A DNA stretch of 64,000 bases from Cyclaneusma minus (lineage: Eukaryota; Ascomycota; Leotiomycetes; Marthamycetales; Marthamycetaceae). The translations under genes and the position numbers were made by a program. Positions 55,758-64,000 of the stretch are shown here, piece by piece. The notes beneath the pieces are model-generated. The model saw only the letters and a program-made list of their open reading frames with translations, made no database searches and was not told the DNA's origin. Each line of letters opens with the position of its first letter. Position 1 is the first letter of the stretch. The stretch spans positions 248,001 to 312,000 of the forward strand of contig JAKZHN010000044.1 in assembly GCA_037179335.1 (NCBI GenBank). The letters run 5' to 3'.

Positions 55758-56136
55758 TGGGTCGTGAGCAGTGTAGGCATCTTCCGAGGAGAACGTCAGC
55801 TGCTTGTGTGCAATGGCAGAGCAATTGGCGCAGAGGGGCACATGCCAGAGGTTGACAGGGCTGGTGCTAGAGACGCGTGGGGTCGACGCGAAGCTGAGAG
55901 CTCGGTAAGCTTTGTCGCCAAAGCGACTACGTCATGAGAGCTATTAACCGGGAGCTATGTATATCATCCCACTGTGTACCCCGCAACCTGTTTTCAACGA
56001 CTCTTTGAAATCTTATGACCTCAAAGCCTCGACTGTTTCTCTCCGAAAACTACAAAAACCACTTTCTCGTCTCATCTTGAGCTCAGTAGAAACTCCAAAC
56101 CAAACCTTCAAATCAACTCATCAAAGCGCCATCATC
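55758..56136. promoter_or_regulatory. divergent promoter, RAD1 / 82-aa gene
   Basis: This 379-bp interval separates the start codons of RAD1 (minus) and the small 82-aa gene (plus). No clear TATA box is seen. Confidence 0.5.
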
Positions 56137-56595
56137 ATGCCTGGAAAGGAAGACCAAGACCACTACGGTGGCGGCGACGTATGTGAAGACATTCCCATTC
56201 TATATTTCATATCAGCTCTCGTCATCATGACCATCTCCTTCTCATGGTCGTTTGACTCGTTTCGAGCTTGTCTTCATAACCAATTTCACTTCATACACTA
56301 CCCCCAAATAAACCCATCTCCCACCCTCACTTCATTATACTTCCCACAAATCATTCCACTTCCACATCACTAACGCCCCGACCCACAGATCACCGACAAA
56401 GTCGGCCAAGGCAGCAAGGAAGACTCCAACGCCAGCGACCACCCCATGCACCAGTCCGAACCTCCCAAGGGCGAACAAGTCGAGATCCGCCACCACCAGG
56501 CAAATCCAGGTCCCGCTATCTCCAAGGACTTCAACGCACAGCAGGAGGGTACTAAGGAGGAGAGACGGGCGAAGGCTGAGGAGTTGAACAAATAG
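56137..56595 (+). CDS. small hydrophilic hypothetical protein, 82 aa
   Basis: Two exons (56137-56178 and 56389-56595; a 210-bp intron with a TAACGCC-like branch and CCCACAG acceptor) give 82 residues. The sequence is strongly hydrophilic: PGKEDQDHYGGGD, then a Ser/Asp/Glu-rich stretch, HHQANPGPAISKDF and a charged helical end (EERRAKAEELNK). There is no signal peptide or membrane helix. Composition suggests an intrinsically disordered, possibly stress-related protein, but no family is recognised. A further intron (56597-56669, GTATGT to TTTTTTTAG) appears to lie in the 3' UTR. It is divergent from RAD1. Confidence 0.7.
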
Positions 56596-56669
56596 GGTAT
56601 GTGTGCTGTTATGCTGTACAATTGACACTCTAAGGAGCTTTGGTTTGGATCAGACTAACATTTTTTTAG

Positions 56670-58443
56670 GGAAACTTGATGAGCATCATTGGCGTTGGGA
56701 TGGGGGGATGGCATTCGGAACCTATGAGTGGTGAATTATAAGCTAGGATGGGACGTCGAACATACTTGACGTGTCAGGCCAGATGACCCCCCTGGAGTGA
56801 GAGATACATATGCGCTGGATTCGAAATGACATTCCCTTAGAGTTGAAATAAAGCCATGATTGCAGATATTGTGCTATTCGTGTGAAATGCTAGCAGTATA
56901 CGGACTGATACCAAGTCGCTGTGGACTCTGGAGACAGGATGATCGTGATTGCTATCACCACTATTGGAGTATGAAGTGGAATACGGGGATGGGGAGCACT
57001 GAGAATTCAGAATGAGAGAATGAAAGAAAGGGAGAATTATTGTAATACTTGGCCCTAGGAGATGCTAGAGATGCATTCTACCATAATAACCTGAGGAGAG
57101 TTACCGTACGGATGAAGCAACGAGATAACCGATGTGAAAATCGGGAGACCCTAGCTGTCGTCCACAAAGCAACAAGGCGTTGAGACTTAAGGTAGGAGCA
57201 GCTGATTGTCTTGAGAGAGCTCACCAGAGACAAAGCTCCTCTAGTACGACCCCAAGCTCGTAAACATTGGGAACAAGCAGCCACACTATAGTTGCTCTGT
57301 TGTCTCACCCATCTCGAGTTCCCTCTCCGTACATGAAACCTGCACCGGCAAATTACCTCGTGCTGGCCGAGCGGTTACATGTAATCTATATCCCTGTCAG
57401 CAGACCAAAGCCTAATTTTACCTTATCTCGAAAGCCATGGGCGAACGGAGAAAGTGCTTGCTTTGCAGCTTGCAAGTAGCTCCGCGCAGGGACCGCAACT
57501 TGTCCCCCAGTCCCGCCTGCAACGCCGTCAACAGTCTCGACTCCAAGCATGATCAGTTAGCATCGTCTACATGTAGCTCAGCCCTAGAGAGACTCAAGAC
57601 AGGCCATAGCTTCCCTGGCCTCTCATCTGATAGAAGAATCAACGTGCGATGGTTTCTCGACCTCGAGCCGCCGGGATGGGGATGTTGATGCGTCCGCCTT
57701 GGCAAGCGAAAATCATGCTGATCCCACGCGGGCGACAACGTCATAATTTGCAAAAGTCTAATCCCCCGTGGGGACTAGCGGTGGCGGTGCGGATTGCGAA
57801 AAGTGCCTATGGTGGAGCTTACGCCACAATAGTGATGTCAATTAATGGGCCCTGCAGATTCCGAGTCAACAACATACACGGAATTCCAGGCACTCGATCG
57901 AAGATAGCGCGGTTCTTTTTGACCTGTAGACAGAATCATTCCCCTTGCCACATGAATTAACTGTGGCTGTGCTTCCCAAAAGGCATCTAGCTCCAAGGAG
58001 AGCTCTCCTTCGCCCCTCACAAAATGTGCGGTCGCGGATGTGGCGCTCAGCAGACACACCTCCCAAGGTGGTATCACAGCTTTCCTTGCTTGCAAGTCTC
58101 CACCAATTTGGACAAATGGCATGGCGCACAGAGGCCTGCACACGTCCCGGGACTGATACGGGATGCGGCTGGCTACGTCAGAGCTGCTGGGGAAGGGGCA
58201 TGCTGCAAGAAGCTTTGATGCGAGCCGACTGAATAAAATTGACATGGCATGATGGCGCCTGCCTCCCTCGTGTCACGGCCATAAATACTCCCGACCTCCT
58301 TCCCGTCTTCTCTCCTGACTTTCCTCTGAGCCAACACGAAAGAGATTTCTGCGTCCTCGAGAACTTCAATTGTATTCTGCAACCCATCAAGACAGAAGCC
58401 ATACGAATCGATACCTACACGCGCTTGATCGCACACCGCAACC
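56670..58443. other. gene-poor interval; promoter of the 59-aa gene at the right end
   Basis: No gene is supported; a short ATG frame at 57437 is an orphan. Two TACATGTA palindromes lie at 57376 and 57568. A TAAATA box near 58281 and a C/T-rich leader fit the promoter of the small gene at 58444. Confidence 0.45.
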
Positions 58444-58789
58444 ATGGGAGGAGTTGTAAGTTGATCTTCCTCGAGCCCCAGACTTGCGCTGCTTGCTTGC
58501 TCTCCATCTCCCTGTCCCCTCTGAGCTCCAAACTGAACTGACTCTCTTGCTTCTCACCAGCTTAGCATGATCGGCAACTGCCTCACAGGCATTGTCAACG
58601 TGATTGGCAGCGTTATCAAGGCCATCGTCAACGGCATCGTCGCATTCTTCGACATCCTCATCTCCTGCATCGTAGGTCCTCACAATAGCCTCACATTCCT
58701 CATTTCAGACAGAAGACTGACACATGACCCAGACTTGCGGCAAGGGCGGAGGAGGCAGACGCTCCAGAGGCACAACGAGTGCAGTCTAG
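58444..58789 (+). CDS. small hydrophobic membrane-type protein, 59 aa
   Basis: Three exons (58444-58455, 58561-58671, 58733-58789; introns 105 and 61 bp, phases 0 and 0) give 59 residues. They read MGGV, then LSMIGNCLTGIVNVIGSV, KAIVNGIVAFFDILISCI, and TCGKGGGGRRSRGTTSAV. The central 37 residues form a long hydrophobic helix or helical hairpin with small residues, and the tail is basic, so a membrane-inserted micro-protein is likely. Short proteins with this pattern (a hydrophobic IVNGIV...FFDI core and a Gly/Arg tail) recur in ascomycetes as uncharacterised proteins, to my recollection. The 12-nt first exon and clean splice phases support the model. No function is known to me. Confidence 0.75.
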
Positions 58790-60039
58790 CGAGGCCTCTC
58801 CTGTCACACACAATAGTACAGGAGAGGCTGTCGACGACTTCTCTACACCCAAGACACACTACTCCCACCACCTCTTGATCCGATGAACTCTCATCAAATT
58901 CCGCATCAACTTTCACGCCACTTCCTTTCGGCAAACGGCGATCGATTACGACTTTGCAGATTCCTTCTTCGATAACTTCACGAACACGAACGAACGGCGC
59001 TGGGAATGGCTTGGAACTTGATAAGTCAGATGATGGTGTTGGGTTGATGATACCTGATTTCTCATTTTGCGCGCAATACCCGGCGATTGATGGCCATGAC
59101 GGGCTTGAGAGAGCCACTACTACTTCTAATGCATTCACGTCCGCCTTACACTTTTCGTCTTTTTATGCAATGCGTTGGTGATGTGACGTTGGTGTTGAAG
59201 GCGTTGAGGCAGACGAAACTCGACAAGTCAGCTGAAGCGCTTCGATCAAAGCTAGTACTCAGGGTCTGAAACAAGATCGGTAGGTTCTCTTGTGGATTCA
59301 GCATTGGTGAACGTCCACTCAAAGGTAGGAGACGCGTCGCTGAGTCATGATGGAGTGCCGCACCAGAAACGTGCACTGTCGCGTCCACGTGAAACGAGCC
59401 CTTTTTGATGAAGTTGAATATTGTACGGTTTCTCACTCTGGGCCATCACATGACAGAAAAGAGATCTCGACAAGCTATATAAATCCCCTCTTTCCTCTTT
59501 TTTTGCGATCCCAAGCTTCTAACCAGAGCACCGATTGGTGGACGAGAAGTCGGACGATCGACCTTGGGATTGGCGAGTTGTAGGTACCGCCTGGATTCCG
59601 CTCTCCCACGATTCAAGTCCTGATCGATTTAGTAGCCCTACTGCGCAAGCAAGGATAGCAAAAAAACTGAACGGTGATAGTTCTTTCGTACGGTGGCGAA
59701 CTGTCAAAACTCCAAGGGACGCCTACTGTCGAAAGTAAGCTCTGCTGTCATCCAGCTTTCCTTCCCGTCGTTTTCGCTGTCCGGACCCCTGAACAGCCTG
59801 GTCTTCTGGGCAGGTAAGGATACTGCGAGGCTCATCCAAGAAGCCCAACCAAGCCATGAGATCTTGCGTACAAAATTCTACCACGCCTGCGTGTCTCCTG
59901 CTATCGGGACATTCTTCTGCTGTTAGCTGTCTTCCACTCGTGACTCATTGTCAACTCTGAGATCCCACATGGGCTGAAAAGCAAGCCTGGAAAACTATAT
60001 AAAGGCCCCATATCATCTTCTTTTGAGAACCTAGCCAAC
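58790..60039. other. intergenic, promoter-like words but no supported gene
   Basis: TATA-box-like words with pyrimidine tracts occur near 59480 (CTATATAAAT) and 59994 (CTATATAAAGG). The following frames are short and unconvincing. A minus frame at 58680-59138 overlaps the 59-aa gene and is judged a shadow. Confidence 0.4.
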
Positions 60040-60106
60040 TTGTCAATTTCTCGCAGCAAATTGTCACGCACAAGAACAGCTAGGGTCGGCCGCCGGCATC
60101 GTGCGG
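60040..60106 (+). repeat. chimeric fragment copied from 31.7-31.9 kb
   Basis: 60040-60069 is identical to 31891-31920 (30 bp, same orientation). 60069-60106 is the exact reverse complement of 31694-31731 (38 bp). The two source pieces lie in one small coding frame, 159 bp apart, yet here they abut, one inverted. It sits just downstream of the TATA-like word at about 59994. Confidence 0.92.
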
Positions 60107-61391
60107 TTAGCCAAGCTTCAATGTAGCAAGCTTTGCAGCCCTCGCATGTGGAAGATGAAGCAATCTCCTGCCACCTGTTCAGGTTCTTTTTCTTCTAGGG
60201 TCCAAGTGCTTGCGGGACTCGAATTCAAAATTCCAAAAAGACACTCGTGAGAATGGAAGTTCGTCATCTTGCTCGTGGAAGGCGTGTTACTGCTGTCGAA
60301 GTATGCTCCTGCTGTCGTCATCGGGTCACTTATGCATACGCTCTGGGCCTTGACTGGCTCGAGTGGGGCTCAGAAGAACATATATATAATATAGCCCGTC
60401 ACTATTCTTCTTTTGCACTCCAAACACCTATTTACGAGGTTCGCTTTATGTGTGTTATTGCGGGGACTCTGTCTGACATAACCTCTCCAAGACTTGGCGA
60501 ACTATTTACAGGAAGACCCGGATTGAGCAAATGTGGCCAGACAAGCAGGTTCTGCGCCTCTATTCTTTCGTGCAAGCTCTTAATTTGTTTCTCTAATAGA
60601 GCTATTACTTCGACTAGACTTTCTCCTTCCATAAATGCTTTTTCTGCGTGGGTTGTGGGCTATTATGTTGCTAAGAAATTTGTCTTCAATATTGTCGAGA
60701 AGCTTAGGAGCAATCGGGATAATGCTGAGGCCTTAGAGAGACTCGAGGTCGAGATAGAGGTGGATAATGGATTTTGAAAAGAATAATAGCGACAATTTGG
60801 CAGAGTCGAGAGGATCTGCCGACGAATAAATCGACGTCTTCGAAAACATCAGCGTCCTTGATAACTGTCGCCATCTATCCATCTATCTTCACAATCCAAA
60901 ATCTACCTTGCTTTCAGACGAGACGGAGTGGTATGCGAAGGTGCTTCGACGACGCTCGTAAAGCCCAGTTCCCATAAAATACCCAGTTCTAAGTTTCTAA
61001 TATCGCTTGCGGCTTGGAAATTCCAATTCCTGCACGGTGCTGTTGTTCAAGATGCCTTGAGCTCAGTGGCCCGTTTATATAGCAACGTCAAATATTTAGC
61101 AATTGTAGCATTTACATCTATCTGTCTGATGACGCCTTCACTCCCAAATGCCATAGTCAACCCTTACCCCGTCCCCGAACCCTCTCCCAAACCGAGAAAA
61201 AGGGATCAAATTGGAAAGAAACACTCGCTATGCCCCCTGTTTGTCTAAAACGCCACCACTCCCCAGCACAAAAGCAAACTGGTATCAGCCTTCATAGCGC
61301 CCAATCCCACAGCAAAACAACAAACGAATCTCGCCCTGTCAGGGCAAAGCAAGCCGGCTATCTATCCGATAGCATCTCAAGTCGAACAAAA
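60107..61391. other. intergenic, no supported gene
   Basis: A plus frame at 60253-60777 and a minus frame at 60432-60632 (Glu-rich, coiled-coil-like, MEGESLVEVIALLEKQIK) overlap each other. Neither has a family signature, so neither is called with confidence. A TATATAATAT word lies near 60382. Confidence 0.35.
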
Positions 61392-64000
61392 TCAAGCAAA
61401 TCTCAGTACCAAGCCCCACCCCAACGCCCTCGCCTCTCGCACCGCACAGCTCACACAGCTCACCCCCTTCCTACTAATCAGCGCATTGACTCCCACCTCC
61501 GCACACCAAGCCCGCGCCAACAATTCCACGTCACTTCCCCTATCTCTCAGCGCTTCAAAAATCCGCTCCTCATTCTTAATATGCTTGTCGGTTCCACTTC
61601 CCTTCTCACTTCCACTTCCCTTCTCATTTCCAATTCCCTTCTCAACCCCACTCTCCATCTCAGCAACAGAGCCTTCTGACTTTGAGGAAGAAACGGGCAA
61701 AGGACAGTCCACAACCACCACCTCCCCATTGGTAGTCTGCAGCTGATGCAAGACCTTTGCCACAACAGGGGAGGTGGCGGCGGAGGGTAGGATTGCGGAG
61801 AGTGGGTGGCGTACATAGCGGAACGATTTGTGGAGCGGGTGGCCGTGGAGCGACGAGTGTGAAGCGCTCGTGGCGGTGGTGGAGTGGGTGGCGGTGGGCG
61901 CGATCGCGGGGAAGGCGTAGCTGTCGACCTTTGTGGGGCTTGGAGGACCGGAGCGGGTGATCTTGCAGCCGGCGACAGGAAGAATGGGCTCGGGAGATTG
62001 CGGCAGGCTTGTGATGAGGGAGGCGGTGGCGGATCGGGGGGGTTGGAGGAGGGAGAGGGAGGGGGAGGTGACGCAGGGGTGAGCGGTGGCGTAGTGGACG
62101 TCGTGGGAGAGGGAGAGGGACTTTTCGATTGTCTTGTTGTCTGTTTAGACGTTAGCGGGGATCATATTTGGCGACGATAGGCGAGCGGGGATGAAGGGGT
62201 GAAGGAGTGAAGGATGTGAAGGTACGTACCGAAAGTAACCGAGAAGCGCATCATAGCCGAGAACGTCTTGATATTGGTCGGAACCACAGTTGCCAGATCG
62301 GGCATTGGCATCTTGCCGGCTTCGTCGGGCGTAGGGGGCACGCTTTCGCTGTCTTCAAACATCTCGAGAGCCTCCAATTTGACCGCAAGCGGTGAGGTAG
62401 AGGGCGCCAACGAGTCAGGGAGCACAAAGTCGTCAGCAAGCACCCTGAATACGTCGCCATCGCCAGTTGGGCTTGAAATGTTCTCTATGAGGTGCTTGTG
62501 CAAGATTCGCGCGTCGTGGTTATTCTTGTCGACGCTCGCCGTGTGCTTCGTAGTCTCAATGTCGAGATTGAACCACTCGTTGGTCGTTCCTTTGGGTATG
62601 ACAGGGCTCGATATCCAGCCCATACATTCTTTGGCGCCTTTGCCGGCTGCGAGAACGCGACCGACTACGCAAGAGATGCTCCAGAAGGAGCGGCCGGAGT
62701 AGACGAAGCCGCCGCAGAGTTCGGCTACTGGACCCAGAACTGCGACTGCTTGGGCGTCGTTCTCGAGGAGCGTGGCGATCAGGAAGTGGCTAATACCTTC
62801 ACCCGGGAGAATAAGACCGCTGAGGTACGAACGGGAGAGCCAGCCGGCGGGGTGGACCGTAGCGGAGATCTGAGTCTGTTTGGATAGACCACGTCGCATT
62901 CCCGGTCGTCGGCTTGTGGTCGTGAAGTAGGAAGTGCGGTGAGTCGTCATAGATAAGGGCGTGTTCACAAGGTTGGGTGTAAGTCCAGGGATCTCGGCAT
63001 GTCCAAGCTGTGTGAACTTGGAGAGCAGATCTTCAACATGGGGCCACTCGAGTTTGCGCGCGAAGTGAATAAGACCACATAGTTGGCGGTCTTGGTGCAG
63101 ACTTTTGAATTCCACGTCCTTGTAGGCATCCTTGACGGAGTCGGCTTCCTTTGACTCCTCGGCGGAATAAGAAAGAGAGCTTGTCAACGATGCCAGCCAC
63201 CCGGTCGGCTCCGGCTTCTTCTCTGGCGTTTCCTCAAGCCTTGGCATCTCGATAAGCATGTTGTCAAGCCAAAGTCTCGCAAGCACCAAGGACCACCTCA
63301 TGCTGGGCGTAGCTTCCCTGTTGAACCTCCGAATCTCCTGCTCAGTAATCTCGGCCTCCTCCGAATTGGTAACCAGGTCCAGTCGAATGAGTAGGTGGCA
63401 GGATACAAGGATTTGAAGCAGAAGCCAGAATTTCTGTTCTTTTGCTTCCGACGCGTGCTCGCCATTGATCTCAACTTGATCATCAACCATGTCGAGTGGC
63501 GGTCCCCATAGAATCTGACCTAGACGAATCCTCCATTCCACATAGCTGAAGTCCACCCATACTCTCGGTTCGCGCAAAACCTTTAAGAGCGACTCGATTT
63601 GTACACGTAAACTCAAGGGATCTCGGGCGTCGGTGACCCTGTCTGGCGGATGCAGTACCTGTGTGAACAGCATCGAGTAAAGTTCTCCATTCGATTTACC
63701 AGCGAAGGCGTCAGTGCGATATGCTACACCGATGTCTGCAAGCTGCTCAAGTACATCCCGCTCTTTCCAGTACCTCAACCCGTGCTTCTTGTGTTTGTTG
63801 AAGAATCCCGCTCGATGGTCCGATAGTAACTCTGGAGAGGAGGGGTGGGCGCCCACTCCCTGTAAAGCATCTGCCACGTCCACTTCCAAAGCAGCTTGAT
63901 ATCCCATAGTTCCTAGCTCGAGCCCCTGCATACTGAGCATGTTTGGTCGTTCTCGGACAAGCGCATTGAAATGCGGTTTCTGCCCGGAAGGCAATTCATC
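61392..64000 (-). CDS. large hypothetical protein, 5'-truncated at window edge
   Basis: Two exons in view (64000-62230 and 62140-61392; 89-bp intron with a GCTAAC branch) give about 840 residues, and the frame runs off the right edge in frame, so the start is missing. I recognise no family. The first part is helical and charged (QGLELGTMGYQAALEVDVADALQG, WKERDVLEQLADIGVAYR), with a WVDFSYVEWRIRLGQILWG segment. The middle carries WHPAGWLSRSYL-like and LPGEGISHFLIATLLENDAQAV stretches with one hydrophobic region (GGFVYSGRSFWSISCVVGRVL). The second exon is Ser/Pro-rich, then has an acidic Gly/Glu/Lys stretch and ends LGWGLVLRFA. It could be an uncharacterised ascomycete-wide protein. Confidence 0.7.

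Noticed and set aside
58680..59138. 152-codon minus-strand frame
   Set aside because: It overlaps the last exon of the 59-aa gene antisense and shows no motif.

Overview
The window reads as a euchromatic segment of a filamentous ascomycete (Pezizomycotina) nuclear genome. The genes have short introns (about 50-210 bp) with GTRNGT donors and CTAAC-like branch sites. The recognisable set includes an AreA/NIT2 GATA factor ending in the conserved EWEWLTMSL tail, a fungal rhodopsin-family membrane protein, a 2EXR-domain protein and the fungal-specific DASH subunit Hsk3. There is no bacterial or viral module. Genus cannot be fixed; a Leotiomycete is a low-confidence guess.

Left third (1-19 kb). 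An amidoligase-like gene at 1.2-2.3 kb carries an apparent 1-nt frameshift. It is followed by a 542-bp hAT-like MITE (3.07-3.61 kb), a decayed tandem-repeat tract, a fragment of an MFS transporter and other broken coding-like stretches. The nitrogen regulator areA (9.3-12.4 kb, minus, 3 exons) has a long gene-poor upstream region (12.4-19.7 kb). That region holds an AT-rich, RIP-like island and 7 of the window's 13 TACATGTA palindromes.

Middle (19.7-47 kb). DASH subunit HSK3 and a WBP11-type splicing factor are divergent. A second MITE lies at 22.8 kb, followed by a 4-exon rhodopsin-family gene. Two class I histone deacetylases, RPD3 and HOS2, are transcribed head to head from one 563-bp spacer. 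Then come small ORFs, an 80-aa glycine-rich protein, a 2EXR protein, a degenerate duplicated tract (36.7-38.3 kb), a CREG-like secreted protein divergent from ribosomal protein eS30, a secreted two-domain fasciclin protein and glutamate decarboxylase.

Right third (47-64 kb). A 1386-aa secreted protein with repeated cysteine modules is followed by the XPF/Rad1 nuclease, two small multi-exon genes (82 and 59 aa), a gene-poor tract and a 5'-truncated, unrecognised large gene at the edge. In the gene-poor tract, 67 bp is a rearranged copy of two coding pieces from 31.7-31.9 kb.

Functionally the window mixes chromatin and transcription control (AreA, Rpd3, Hos2), genome maintenance (Rad1, Hsk3), RNA and ribosome functions (WBP11-like, eS30), metabolism (GAD) and secreted proteins. 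Nothing indicates a biosynthetic cluster. The best candidates for undescribed biology are the cysteine-module protein, the head-to-head HDAC pair, the TACATGTA enrichment, the MITE family and the shuffled gene fragment at 60 kb.
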